NCBI RefSeq assembly: GCF_964204865.1
Contig: NC_135259.1
Coordinates: forward strand, 10,054,974 to 10,118,973
DNA from: Styela clava
Taxonomy: Eukaryota > Chordata > Ascidiacea > Stolidobranchia > Styelidae
DNA length: 64,000 nucleotides
Direction of reading: 5' to 3'
Part shown: positions 1-11,850 of the stretch, one piece after another
Numbering within the stretch: the first letter of the stretch is position 1
How the letters are laid out: every line of letters begins with the position of its first letter
The notes under the pieces: generated by a model
Told to the model about the DNA's origin: nothing
What the model saw: the letters and a program-made list of their open reading frames with translations, nothing else
Databases searched by the model: none
Translations under genes and position numbers: made by a program

Positions 1-1078
1 GTTCAAAAAAGCGAAAACGAGGTAATATTTACGACCACCTTGAAAATCTGTCCGAGTGAGAAAAGTGTCTGAGCGGATGCGAAAAGGGAGCATTGTTACA
101 TCACTTTTCGCATCTTGCTGATTGGCCAATGCCACGAAGTAAACACGGAAGTCAATGCTCGGGGAAAGGTCCATACGGCACGCTGGTACGATAAGCGTCT
201 CACTCGCTTTCAAACATTGTAGTGGCAGAGTGGTGCTTCCGTCCAGCATTGCAGCTATGGATCTCGCGGCAGCACGGATTTTCAGATTTTGGTCTGTTGG
301 CTAGTTGCGTCTCCGCTTTAGGAGCCCCCTATTTTCAGTCGCGTCTGTTTAGATGTACCGGTAGCGTCTAAAAACGGCAGGATCAATCTGTATAAAACTT
401 TCCAGGTGGATTATCCCGATGACTGTCACCCTAGAAATTTGCGTTTCGAATTGTAGTTTCGTTTCCACGGCAACAACGAAAAAACGGCGTCCAATTTTTT
501 CACAATTCATGCGGTTGTTTCAAAAATTGCAACCTGGTCGAAAATTGAAATTCCATGAGCGCTACCATAGTAAACTTCAGTGGCAATGCCCCGGTTGTTT
601 TTTCGGTATAATGAAAAATATTCGAAAAATACCTCAATATCGGTTGCACAGACTGTCTACACTAGCCATATTCTCCCGACATGGTTCATTTTTCGCTGCA
701 AAGCCTTCGCCGAACGTCGACGGGGCGACGCCGATTTTGCCCCGGTTGCTCATTGTATATCGTATTCTCTCTTTTATCTTCCACTCGCCGCGTTTGTCTC
801 GTTTGTTTTCTGTTTCTTTTACTAAATCATCGGGGCTGGTCCCCGAAATTATGAGGACACAATGCCGACGTTTCTTACAACAACGTGTTGACATATTCAT
901 GCATTCCTTCTCGTTCGTTGGTTGCTTGAAGAGTTGATAGTTTCCTCGCCTTCGTTTTTGTCGCTTGTTTCGCTATTTGAATCAGTTAGAGACCTTTAGT
1001 CCATTTGCTTTCGATTTTCCACATTCCTTTTGAGATCCTCACTTCTTTCCGGCTTCGCATTTCTTAGCCTTAGACCTC
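1..1078. other. 5' flank of hAT transposon, repetitive
   Basis: No gene is recognised here. Bases about 91-180 are nearly identical to 62500-62583, inside the hAT element at 62211-63008, so the stretch is at least partly transposon-derived. Open frames at 419-937 lack family signatures. No clear left terminal repeat for the transposase that follows was found, so the element boundary is unresolved and may lie outside the window. Confidence 0.45.
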
Positions 1079-3168
1079 ATGATGAATAAGGTTGATGCAC
1101 TACTTCGCACTTCGTTTTCGCAGCTGCCGCTGGAACAAAAATTAGAGGTACAACGTCTTGGGCTTATCAACCAAAAAATTGTTCACTGGAACAATTCCAT
1201 GACGGAGGAAAGCGTCGGCGTACATTCTGCGCAGAAACTTGGTATAAAGAACACGAATGGTTGTGTTACAGCGAGGACAAAAATGCACTTTTTTGTTTTT
1301 ATTGCCTACTTTTTGCTACCGCCCGTGACTCACGTTGGTGTAAATTTGGTTTTAGAGGTCTTAAACATCTTTCCGAGCGTGCCAGGGATCATCAATCTTC
1401 TATGGAGCATCTGGACAATGCAGTAAAATACCGAACATTCGGAAATGTTAATATTGCAGCACAGTTGGATGAAGGACGCGCGGTTTCTATTCGTCGGCAC
1501 AACCAAAACGTCGAGAAAAATCGCCATGTTCTCGGTCGATTGATAGATGTTTTGAAGTTCATTGGTTGTCACGAGCTGTCCCTCCGTGGGCACGATGAAC
1601 GGGCTGGCTCTTCTTATAGTGGGTATTTTTGGATATGGTGGAATACACCGCATCCCTAGATACAGTATTGAGAGATCATCTTGATGCCGCAACTGTTTCG
1701 AAAGGGACATCTAAGGATATTCAAAATGATTTGGTCGACCCAATGTATAAAACTTATTTACAACATTTGGCTCTGGAAATTGAGAATTGCCAGTTCCTTT
1801 CGATTCAGTCTGACGAGACAACTGACATCACGTGCGTTTCCCAACTGGCTGTGATTTTTCGGTTTGTGGAAGATGGTAAACCTACCGAGAGATTTCACAG
1901 CTTTGTACCAATCGTTGATCGCACGGCTTGTGGGATATCGGCTGTACTGAAAGAAGTGTTACAGCCTTACAACGCGAAGTCAAAATTGATAGCTCAAACT
2001 TATGACGGCGCGGCAGTCATGAGTAGGTCGAAACATGGTGTTCAAGTTTATATAAAAGAAGATTTTCCTCATGCGCATTTTTTACATTGTTATGCACACC
2101 AATTTAACCTTGTTATTAAAAATATGTGTCATGTATCGTTCGTATATTTTTTTGCAAATGTTCCGGGGTTTTCTTCATTATTTTTCGTTTCGCCGAAGCG
2201 CTCTGACCTCCTTCGCCAGATATGTAGCCGCCGTCTCCCAGCTTGTGCACCAACACGTTGGAACTTCCAATCACGCGTGATGCAGGGCGTGTCCGAAATT
2301 AGGTCTGAGCTCATTGAGTGTTTCAATGGCATTCAGAGCTCTCCGGTTTGGGACGAACGCTCTGTGAGGGAAGCGGCAGGTCTAAAGCGTCTGCTAGAAG
2401 ATGGTGAGTTTTCATTTTTTCTCGCTTTTTTCTCCAAAATATTCCATCACGTGGATGTATTATACGGCGCATTGCAGTCAAGGCTAATGGATGGAGCGTC
2501 TGTGCAGTCGTGTATTTCAGACTTCTGCGATGCTGTATCTCGTATCCGGGAAACAATAAAATACGACGACACATGGAGTGCTTCTTTACGCCGCGGGCAA
2601 ACAACGCAGCGTTTGATTTTGTCTGCAAAGGAATGCTGTGACATTCTGGTGAATCAAATAGGCGATCGTCTGCGCACTGAACACCTTGCCGCGTTCTCTT
2701 TGATGAACCCCAAAATTTTTTCAAAATTTGCACGTCAATTTCCCATCCATTTGTTGGCTACTGTCTCCAAATTTTACCCCATGATAAACGTGGGTAAATT
2801 GAAAAATGAATTGCGATGTATATACACCAATCAAACTTTTTTGAACATCACATCAACTTGCGCGCTCTATGGGTTCCTCATAGATAACACTCTAGTAAGT
2901 AGAAACTACCTTTGCGGCGTCTGCAAAATTTCTGGACATCATTTTGACGACGCCTATTTCTTGCGCCGACGCAGAGCGAACATTCAGCACGCTGAAGCGT
3001 ATTAAAACGTATCTCAGAAACACAATGAAGCAAGATAGATTAAATTCCTTGACTGTTTTATCCATACACAGAGACATTATTTCTGGGATGCATGACTTTA
3101 ATCAGCGCGTTATTGAGCATTTTGCTTCCAAAAAACCGCGGCGTGTTGCATATATGTTCAAGCAGTAG
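1079..3168 (+). pseudogene. hAT transposase, ZMYM/TTF zinc-finger type, three frame breaks
   Basis: Cut-and-paste transposase of the hAT superfamily, resembling ZMYM1/ZMYM6-like (DUF4371) proteins. The product reads almost continuously across three frame changes near 1200, 1620 and 2890. The N-terminal part has a TTF-type zinc-finger signature (W-Y-K-E-H-E-W-L-C-Y-S, then C-F-Y-C). The middle has the RNase-H-like core: S-D-E-T-T-D near 1810 (first catalytic D), T-Y-D-G-A-A-V-M near 2000, then C-Y-A-H-Q-F-N-L. The C-terminal dimerisation segment (A-E-R-T-F-S-T-L-K-R-I-K-T) lies near 2970-3020 and the frame ends at 3168. The start is the ATG at 1079; no upstream exon was identified. The few lesions suggest recent loss of activity, though sequencing error or small introns are alternatives. 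Terminal repeats were not located. Confidence 0.82.
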
Positions 3169-3480
3169 AAGTCTAGCAGCATATATATGTATGAGTGAGC
3201 GACGCATGTCCTTATCTTTGCATTACCTTTCCTTTCTTCATAGTAACGTTTTAAACCTTATTTTGGGTTTTGTCTGCTTTCCCGAAGTTTCTGTTAATAT
3301 GTCATTGTATTTATCTGGGTAAATATTGCCTTTCCTTTTGAAAGAGGTTTCAAAATAAACTATGTCTATATTTAATAATCCCTTGACTTGGACCGGTTTT
3401 AAAGACACTTTCTTATCGTTAAAAATTGTCGCTTTTGCCGATTGGTTGTTACCGATGGAATGGTTTTTATACTCATAAAA
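3169..3480. other. AT-rich flank, no gene seen
   Basis: This is probably the 3' non-coding part of the preceding hAT element. No open frame with family similarity and no clear terminal inverted repeat was found. Confidence 0.4.
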
Positions 3481-4560
3481 TGATGGGAGAACTTACAGCG
3501 CTCATCCTGTCCCCGTGGATGGGGGTGACTTGGTCCCGCAGTAGCTTGCCCCGGTTGTTAAAATGACCACGCGCCGCCACTTGTAAACTTAATATAGTTC
3601 GCTCACGCTTTTTTCGTCTTTGTTTATTTAGGTTACACAGTTCTCTCGTTGCGCTTGAGTGATGCGTCATGGTATTCTTTCAACGCAATATTGTGGCGCG
3701 TGTTATCTGACTGTAGCCGATGTCTAAAGATATGATATCGTAATATATTGTTTGAATGTATTGTGCCTTTGACAGAAAACGATTTCCTCTGAGAGCAAAA
3801 CTCATAAAATAACATCTTGAGACAAATTCATTTCTGTTACCAAATTTTATTTTCCAGTTATCATCGCAACTTTTTTTTATTTATCGTCGACTAAAATACA
3901 GCCCGACACTCGACCAAGCGTGTGTCGCGCTTGGGCGATGGGAACGGATTCATCAGCGACTCGAAATCCAATATATATGTATTTTATTGGGAGCGCAAAA
4001 TAAATGTGACAAAGGGCATTGTTTTGCGATATAACTCCGTATTTTTGGAAACCGGTGTCGTGAAAAGTAAAATTTGATCTAAAGTAATCGCAAATAATGT
4101 TTTATCATCTAACGTCGGGTACTCATCATTTTCCGGGAGAACTCGAAAAGTCATTTAATATAAAGTAAAGAACGTTTCACTATTCCAAAAAATTAAGATT
4201 GTTGCAATCGAAAAATCGCTGTAAGATGGCAGTCGGCACCAATGATAATAAATAAAATGGTGCAATAACGCCGACTTTGCGTTCTGAATATTTAAGCTGC
4301 GATTACGGTGTTTGATATCTGCCGCAAACGCGTTTGTGGGCTCTTTGCGAGTAAACACAGACAGATTTCGTTGCGAGAGAATAACGCTCGCCCCTGTAAT
4401 TATCCGAAATACAAAAATTGAGGCACGGCGTCGAAGAGGCGGAAACCGAGTACTCCTAGGGATTCAAATCCTCCAGATTCGGTATTCTATATCGCACATC
4501 CCTACTTGGGAGTATCTGAATTCTTACTTTTGTGCTATAATCCTGGTATAAACCTTTAAT
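3480..4560 (-). repeat. Inverted partial copy of the 53.8-kb element interior
   Basis: Read on the minus strand, this region follows the same order as about 55250-56250: the segment around 'gggattcaaatcctccagat', the 'aactcccggaaaatgatg'-like segment, one satellite monomer (about 3980-4100), then the segment with the histidine-poor 'cgacacacg..' core. The other locus carries about five satellite monomers where this one has one. No coding function is seen. Confidence 0.65.
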
Positions 4561-5811
4561 TATCATCCAATAAATACAATCACAAAACAGCAGAAATACT
4601 CTGCCCCTACTCCACTTTGATAACTTACGGTACCGACGCAGAGATGGTTGACAGATGCCACGACCCTCTACTTTATCCTAATGCCTCAGTATATATTTTC
4701 AGGTATTTTAACCAACGAAACCATTCCATATACGCAAATAAATTTAACGGAAATCTTCCTCCGTAAGCTTCAAAATATAGCAAATTGGCGACGTAGTAAC
4801 GCATCACTCATGCGTAGCGAACCGGCTGTGAGCGAACTATATTCAGTAAACTATGGCGCTACCTTCCGCAGAAGAAAATACTTCTTCTAACAAACGCCTT
4901 TTCTCTCGATCCTCAATACTACATAATCTGGGGATGCTTTAGGGATTTTAGGGAACAATATTTTATTTCGAATCTCTTCATAGAAAATCTGGGCTTGTTT
5001 ATGAGGAGATGTAGAAATTCAAATAACGCCATGTTACAACTTACAATCATCATTTGATTCCCAGGTATGGTAAGTAACTCAAGATAATTTTCATAAAAGA
5101 AGAAAATTGGAGTGTATTTAGATTGGTGTTGCTAAAAACAAAAAATTGTTTTCAAAATAGTGGTTATCCGTGTGAGGCGCTTTTGGAAGACTTGAAAAAT
5201 AGCGAAACAAGGTCATATGACCGCCCCGTCGATATCAAACACTCAAACCGTAGCTTTATAACATAAACATATATATTGGTTTATATTGTAAGATGCATTT
5301 CTTGAGTATATATGATGCCTGTATTTCGATGTATTCTGCGTTATGTGTAAATTATTTTCCTGAAAAGTATTAATAAACATTATTACTAAGAGAACAAAGC
5401 TTAAAAACCTGGTACTGTAAGTCGAATAGAACTCATATCTAATTTCTTTGGAATCGTTTACAATGATGGGGCAATTCATCGATGCAGTGAAAGTATGTGA
5501 AGCATTCAATTTCCACCAGATGTTCACAGTGCCATAGTAATTATACTCTTGCTTAGAGACTGGTCAAAGAAAAAATACAAATGGAACGTTCATGTCAAAA
5601 CTACACAATGATTAACATGAACAATTCTAGATTCTCCAACTAACCTGAATATGCAAAAAGTTTCAAGGTATGGGTAAATCTCTATTTCCGTGTTCCGGTA
5701 TACTGAAATATACATTGAACGGAAAATTAAGAACACATATTTACAGCACCCAAAGTAGCGGTAAGAATGGGAAATATATAACAGCAAAAAAGGGAATACA
5801 TTTTTATGTAA
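4561..5811. other. Gene-free AT-rich region
   Basis: Several short frames (4648-4890, 5243-5527) show no domain or motif. No RNA gene was recognised. The stretch is probably old transposon sequence and unique AT-rich filler. Confidence 0.4.
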
Positions 5812-6814
5812 TATACCGTATTTCCCGGCGAATAAGTCTACCTGGCAAATAGGACGAGGTCCGTTTTTACCCCTGAAAAAATGGGGTTTTTCATATAACC
5901 TGCCAATAAAACGAGTAGTAAAATCGCATCCACATCGGAATCTTAAATTACCATGCAAAGACTTTTGAGCGGTCGCTGCCTTTGTGCATTGGTTAAAATA
6001 GCCTATGATGACTTTTTCTAATAGCGTAATATTCATTCCATAACAACTACGGGAATTCAAACTGTCTATCAATTTCAATCTAATTGTGTTCAACCTAACT
6101 CGCGATTGCGTCCACCATACAAGAACATTGCCGATGCAAAATAACACAGCAATCCGCGGACATAATAATGTGAGATAAACTACCTGATTATATTCAGTTT
6201 TTATAAATAAATATACATATAAAGTGTATATATATGTGAAACATACATAATATTCATCACCAGGAAATCTCCACAAAACGAAATGTGTTGCTTCATTGAT
6301 TTAATTGTGATCAATTTAATCTTCGATTGGGACAATATAAATAGTATCACCGCTCCAAAATACCAACGCAATCCGTGGACATAAAAATGTATACGATTAT
6401 ATACGAAACGTTTATACATATATATATATATATGTTGTTTTGATTCGTATTTTTGCAATTTAAAAACATATCTAAGCTGTTGCTGCAACAATTCCGCTTT
6501 ATCGCAATGCTGCCACTCATTATTTTGAAGATTTCACGGTAGGAAAAAAAACCTTAAGTCAGCGATAATATCCCATCGAGTAAATTTATGTCAAAAAAAT
6601 GAATTAAATATACTTTACCTCACGGTATTATACATATATCATGGTCGCGCCAGGGGATGCTATCGCCGAAGATATTTTATGGTCCGAATTGAATAATAAG
6701 GCGACACCAGAAATAATTGAAAATTATCATACTCGCCTAATAAAACGACCCCCCAAAATCAGGCCAAAAATTTGGGTCTAGAAAAGCGACCTATTCGCCG
6801 GAAAATACGGGTAA
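5812..6814. mobile_element. DNA transposon with about 24-bp terminal inverted repeats
   Basis: The left end reads taccgtatttcccggcgaat and the right end is the near-perfect inverse (gacctattcgccggaaaatacgggta). The flanks suggest a TA target duplication, as in Tc1/mariner-like or related elements. The interior holds a diverged tandem duplication (about 6060-6180 against 6290-6400, each with a 'gcaatccg.ggacata' core). A 228-codon minus-strand frame spans the left part, but its sequence is largely the translated terminal repeat and shows no transposase motif. Probably a non-autonomous element. Confidence 0.6.
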
Positions 6815-6971
6815 ATAGGAATTCAAACGCTAGATCGTAATTCAATGCGGAGAGAATTCTAGAATATCAATTTGTTCACAGCGTACCATTTATAACGTAT
6901 ATATATATAATATCAAATATATGATGTCATATTGTCTCGAAACGAAATAATAGGTATTAGGCGTATATCAG

Positions 6972-7149
6972 GAGTGGAAGTGGTGACTCCTCTACGGCCC
7001 ATGTGCCGGGGCCACCAAATTTTGGTAAGATAATTGAATTTTTTATGATGGGGCGGCGGCCCATAGCTTGATGGGCCACGGCCAATGTGGCCCAATTAGA
7101 TCGGCCGTGTCCCCGACCCATGGGCCGTAGAGGAGTCACCACCCTTGTA
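6972..7149. mobile_element. Foldback MITE, 178 bp, with 9-bp TSD
   Basis: Long inverted arms (left near 6980-7005 containing gtggtgactcctctacggcc, right near 7115-7142 its inverse) would form a strong hairpin. The flanks carry the same 9-bp word gtatatcag at 6963-6971 and 7150-7158. A 9-bp duplication fits Mutator-like elements best, but hAT cannot be excluded. It sits just downstream of the small secreted-peptide exons on the minus strand. Confidence 0.72.
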
Positions 7150-7226
7150 GTATATCAGAGTTCTTATTGACGTAATAAAAAAAAACATTCAAACTGAAAT
7201 AATGACATTATGTATATCGATCTTAC

Positions 7227-7432
7227 TTTACAGATGCCGTCAACGCAATTTTGATTTTGTGGATTGCAAGCGGGCACGCATTCATCTGAAAATATTGTCA
7301 ATATTTGGGTTAGTTTTTGTCATATTTCTTTCTCAGAATATCTTCCTACTAACCTCCAGCAGCAACTACGTTGAAGATCAGCATTGAAATAGCAGCCAAC
7401 AACAGGATCAATGTCAAGAATTTGTGCAACAT
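7227..7432 (-). CDS. Candidate small secreted Cys-rich peptide, first two exons
   Basis: Exon 1 runs from the ATG at 7432 to 7354 and encodes a 26-residue signal-peptide-like segment: M-L-H-K, a long Leu/Ile/Ala core, then V-V-A-A-G. It ends at a GTTAGT donor. Exon 2 (7285-7227) begins after a tattttcag acceptor and continues in phase with 20 residues holding four cysteines spaced C-x3-C-x6-C-x4-C, ending at a GTAAGA donor. Both exons together are exactly 46 codons. A TATA-like tract lies upstream at about 7617-7630. The terminal exon was not identified; reading through the last donor adds about 20 residues without further cysteine spacing. No family is recognised. It could be a defensive, signalling or venom-like peptide, or part of a larger EGF-like protein. 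Confidence 0.5.
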
Positions 7433-7614
7433 TTTGATTTAGAGAGAGATATATTTAAAATGAGTTAACTTGAGCAATAGTTGAAAATATACCAGTGAGT
7501 GAACGAAACAAGCATACTTATGTCTGCATTATCTGTGGTGAATTGATGGCAATTGTCAAACTTATGGTACAATTCGCTTGGTATCTGAGGTATTCTCAAA
7601 CCAGCTTTATTATG

Positions 7615-7632
7615 CAGTATATATATATAAGG
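7615..7632 (-). promoter_or_regulatory. TATA-like tract upstream of the small peptide gene
   Basis: A run of TA dinucleotides followed on the minus strand by 'ctgcataataaagctgg' lies about 185-200 bases upstream of the candidate start codon at 7432. TA-rich microsatellites are common around 7.6-7.7 kb, so the promoter role is inferred from position only. Confidence 0.25.
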
Positions 7633-7717
7633 TTTTAGTATGTATGTATGAAGTTGGTAATATAGGCCGTATATATATATAACTATATATATATATATAT
7701 CCTTGAATCACATAGAT

Positions 7718-8114
7718 CAGGGGTCAGTAACCTTTTGTCGCTCGCGGCCCTAAATTACGGGTTGCAAGTCATTGGCGGGCCGCACATATTTTCAGAAAGT
7801 TGAAAACCGAACGAACGATACTTTTTATAATAAAAATCATGCAGTGATCTCTCAAGTAGGATATAGAAAATTTTCGTATTGCATTGCATCTTAAAAATAT
7901 CATTTGAATATTTTCGGCGCCATTGAACCATTTGCACTTAGCGTCAACTTTTCTGCGTTTTGTTGCCATTTGACTGATTTTAATTATATTATAGGCTCAT
8001 TAAACGAATAATTGTGAATTTTATACTTGTTAGATTATAATATATCTTAGTCTACATGTGTCTCGCAATAAATTTTCCGGATCCGGCCCGCGGGCCGTAG
8101 GTTGCCGACCCCTG
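7718..8114. mobile_element. Non-autonomous hAT element, CAGGGGTC(A/G) ends
   Basis: The left terminus is caggggtcagtaacc and the right terminus is ggttgccgacccctg, the classic hAT pattern. The flanks carry catagat at 7711-7717 and 8118-8124, consistent with an 8-bp TSD with small end drift. There is no transposase inside. Confidence 0.75.
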
Positions 8115-8124
8115 AGTCATAGAT

Positions 8125-10065
8125 GTTCAGAAAAAAAAACTGTTCTACCGACCGCTTCACTGTCTCCAACGTACTCAACTCAATAAGTGTTGGAGCACCA
8201 CTGAAAAGTGGTTTGTTCACGAACTGAGCGTGAACCACAATGAAAAATTAAACTGTGCATACCGCCAATATATATATAGATCGTGATTGGTGGCGTATAA
8301 GGCACCTCAAGTAAAACAAAGAAAAATCAATACACGACGTTGTGTGGGTAAGAAGATGTTAAAAAGAAGAGACCAATGCGCAATATAAGCACTGAGGTCA
8401 ACTCACTAATATGGCCATAATCTCGTTAGGATACACCCAAGTCGAAGAACTGTCAAGCCCGAACCTCCAGCAAACTTATACTAAATTGAGTGGTAATAAA
8501 TTGACTATCAGTTAAAAAATTTACACGCTGTGCCTGCGGAGTAGCCATTCATATGCACGTGAAGTGCCTTAGCCGTGAACTTTACATTGTTGCAGTACAG
8601 CAACGCAAGATCAGGATAAAATCCATCCATCCACGAATTCGCTACCCAATACAGCTTACAAAATTGGTGTAGGCGATCACACTTGATAGGATTAAGAAAA
8701 AGATCACAGTAGGATGGGATATTCAGTTCAAACTTCCAAAAAAATCCATCTTTCATTCAACAAAATGAACAGCATACCCCAGAAATCGTTAGGTTAAAGT
8801 TTTTTGTCTCCGAATACAGAGACGATTTGGGGCATTGGTCCGATGTAACAAACTCTTTGTTAAACGCGTGGGTTCACTTTATCGCCACTAGTAAAACAAG
8901 AGAGCGATGCTCAATGGTACTATAAAGGAAATTATTAACCTTCAAAAATACAATCTTTAACCACTGGTTATTGTAAAATCATTATTCATTAGTTTTTTTT
9001 CTAACGCGATGTTTTCATAACAATAAAATGGAAATTATCAACAAGAACAACATCATAATGAGGTAACAACAAAATGATCCATATTTACATAACGTGTCCA
9101 AAAACAAGCTCCAAAGCCAGGCGATGATTGCGCTTCGTGAACACGCCGTTGACAATCTAAAAATTCAACACAGGCTGTTGGTAGAAAAGAGTCAAGTGTA
9201 TTTACCCAATTGCAAATCACAAATGATTTTTTTATGTATTTAAATATATTGAAAGGGCGTTCGGTTAGCACAGTGGCTATAAAATAAATGATATTTTTTG
9301 GGATGTGCTTTGATTGATTATATTTTCGGGACGTCTTGATGGGAACTAGCAGGTTGAAATTTTCATGTGACAAACTAGACTTCAACTGCATCTTTGTTAC
9401 ACCCAAGAAACGGAAAGCCGATATATAGCCTCGTGGCGATAGTCGACTTCTGATGACAACTTAAAGAACCTGTTTAACGACCTAGGAGTTGTGTGTCCTT
9501 GTGACTACCTTGCAATTATCATGAAGCGTAATCTAATTGTGTAACGATTTTAGCCATCAGGCATGTGCAGCGTGATATTTTTCTCACTTTCAGTTCAGCT
9601 TAATCTTGCAAAATCGAAAACACAAACAAACATTATCTCAAAATATGTACCGCTTGCTCACGAGTACGGGTGATATCAGACAGACCGATGTTTACTTTTT
9701 TATTGAACCGAAGCTTTCTCGTGTACAGCGACCGTTTATTGAGTCCTATAGGGCCTGGGCCGTTATTAGATCAAGCTATTTTGCGGTCTCTCTTTAATTA
9801 TTGGGTACATTGGGATATTATATGAGTGCATGCTTTATATGACATCCCTTCCAATTACTTTCAACATTTAAGTGAATTTGCATATTTATGATGAATGAAC
9901 TCTATTAATTTATATTAGCAGGTATTTTACCGATATTGTGGGATTTGTATTATATATATATACTGTGCTATTTTTTTATTTGCTTGTGTTTATTGATTTG
10001 TTTGTATTATTTGATATGGGCCATGATGGTCTGCCTGGTGTAATGAATTAAATTATTAGCTACAC
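8125..10065. other. Region without a supported gene
   Basis: Two minus-strand frames were considered: 8508-8756 (82 codons, five Cys, in-frame stop directly before its ATG) and 9053-9406 (117 codons). Neither shows a known domain or convincing splice partners. A second TATA-like run lies at 8268-8278. No RNA genes were recognised. Confidence 0.4.
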
Positions 10066-11150
10066 TGCAGCAGTTCCCAAACTTTTTGTCCGTACGGTGC
10101 AAATTATCACAGAAAAAAGTCACGGCGCACTTATACGAAAATAAATTGCTGCCTTTGAATAAAACTCAATTTTGTGATCGTTAATGTTTACTTTACGCCG
10201 TTTAAAGTTTGTAAACATGTAGGTCACTACAGGTTAATGAAAAAAAAAACAATACCCGCACACCAAACTTTCACAATTATTATACCAATAAAATAAAAAC
10301 TGTTGTTTCTCAGCCATTGTTGGGACGCCACCAGTAGTTATTTCCGAAACTTTCGCCAAAGCCAAGCCAAGACGCTTGATTTTTCTCATCACATCTCCCA
10401 ACAGACTACTTCCTCTAGTGTCTAGTTGTACCCCTAATAGGAACATTGGCTGCAAGCTCTGCGGTAATTTCAATCATTATTACCTCCCCGCAAGAAGCTC
10501 GCCAACTGAGCAGTAACCTTGATGTCAGTGCTTTCGTCAGGCGCCAAGGAATACGATGAAAATTTTCCCGCTTTTGCAATTAAAGTTTTCGCTACAGAGT
10601 TCTCAAGCTCGAAATGACGAGTCATGGTCTGTCTTGACAGGCTATTTTTGCAAACACCTGTTTTATTTCCGGACCTAAAATATTGGCAACCCGAACATCA
10701 CATAATATACATTCCTTAACGAATTCTCAATGGCTTCGATTGTTTTGCGCTAACGTCATATAAAGTAGCAAAAGCCAAAGTTTGTAAGCGCCTATGGCAC
10801 CCATATTTATCGATATCTCCTCCCAAATACTTCCGATTTGAAATGACACTAATCGCTCGTTGAAAAGGGCTGGCAGAGCGCATTTCAAGAAAATAAGCAA
10901 ATCGGTTGCATCACATATTTGTATACAAAATCCCTCGAAAAATAATTTTACTTCAATTTTTTTTATTCAATTCTGAAAAATACAGCGCGGGCCACTCGAA
11001 ATGCTTCCCCGGGCCACATATGGTTGGACGACCCTGCTGTAGTCAGTGTAGCAAAACTCAACTGCGCAAAACTAGAACCGCTAGAACAAAATGCCATGTT
11101 AACTCAATTATAAATGCGGCCCTTCGGCCAAAAAGGTTGAACGACCCTGA
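10066..11150 (-). pseudogene. Decayed hAT transposase, GTF2IRD2/FAM200-like
   Basis: On the minus strand the translation contains S-L-A-P-D-E-S-T-D-I-K-V-T-A-Q-L (about 10500-10560), the first catalytic block of hAT transposases related to GTF2IRD2, preceded by S-R-Q-T-M-T-R-H. It is followed after a frame break by a segment around 10300-10440 ending in E-I-T-T-G-G-V-P-T-M, which matches the family's 'TTDGAPAM' block with the catalytic D replaced by G. Frameshifts and stops show it is dead. A hAT-like end (cagttcccaaactttttgtc) lies at about 10072. Two hAT-like right ends (ggttggacgaccctg near 11030, ggttgaacgaccctga near 11145) indicate further insertions. Confidence 0.7.
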
Positions 11151-11850
11151 TGTAGAATATAGAAACAAAAAAATAAAGGCTAAGGGTCAACTTTTCTTCC
11201 TCATCTCCGCCTGATTTCCCTTTGAAATATTAAAAATACCACGTTCCCTCAACTCGGTTCAGCAGATATATATACTGCAGCTCACAAAATTGCAGCAAGT
11301 AGTGTCTACCTCTATTGCTATGTAACAATAGAGGCAGATACTACGTGGCAGAAAGTAAACAACATTTGAACGCAAAATAAATTTATTTATTCATTCTGTC
11401 AGAGCGAAAAAAGTGTTTGCGACGGCATAAATTCAGTGGCGTAGCCAGCCCAAAATCTTGGGGGTTGAGAAATTTACGACGACTTTGTCTAACGGTATCC
11501 AGAATCGTCACGTTTTTCCGACCATTCGAAGTTAGAAGCCTGTAGCCTATCTCTCCGCATCGATATGTTTCTTAAGAATAAATCCAAAATCGTTTGTTTT
11601 CCCTTCTTTGAATATTAGTTTATCTTCGGGAATAGACTTAACCGGTGCATCCATAGCCTGAGTAGCGCTTATTGATGTTTTTGAGGGAAAGCTACTCTTT
11701 ATTTCGCTGAAAAAAACTATCGCATTTCGCCTGTTTAAATTTAGCCATCGAAGTAATTTGGTCATCAAAATCCAAGCGTTTCGAATATAAAACCGGCGAG
11801 AACAAATCAAGACCGAGTAACTGACCGAAAGCTAACGAAACAGTCTTTTC

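Noticed and set aside
419-937. 172-codon frame at the window start
   Set aside because: Low-complexity Ser/Phe/Arg composition with no recognised domain; overlapped by other frames of similar length.
3485-3560. Possible snRNA-like segment containing 'acttac' and GC-rich stems
   Set aside because: Does not follow U1, U2 or U5 consensus beyond a few bases, and lies within repeat-derived sequence.
5590-6276. 228-codon minus-strand open frame
   Set aside because: Most of it overlaps the inverted-repeat transposon at 5812-6814 and translates its terminal repeat; no domain or splice support.
8508-8756. 82-codon minus-strand frame with five cysteines
   Set aside because: In-frame stop directly precedes the ATG and no signal peptide or acceptor was found, so it was not called a gene.
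9053-9406. 117-codon minus-strand frame
   Set aside because: No motif, no partner exons, and composition typical of AT-rich non-coding sequence.
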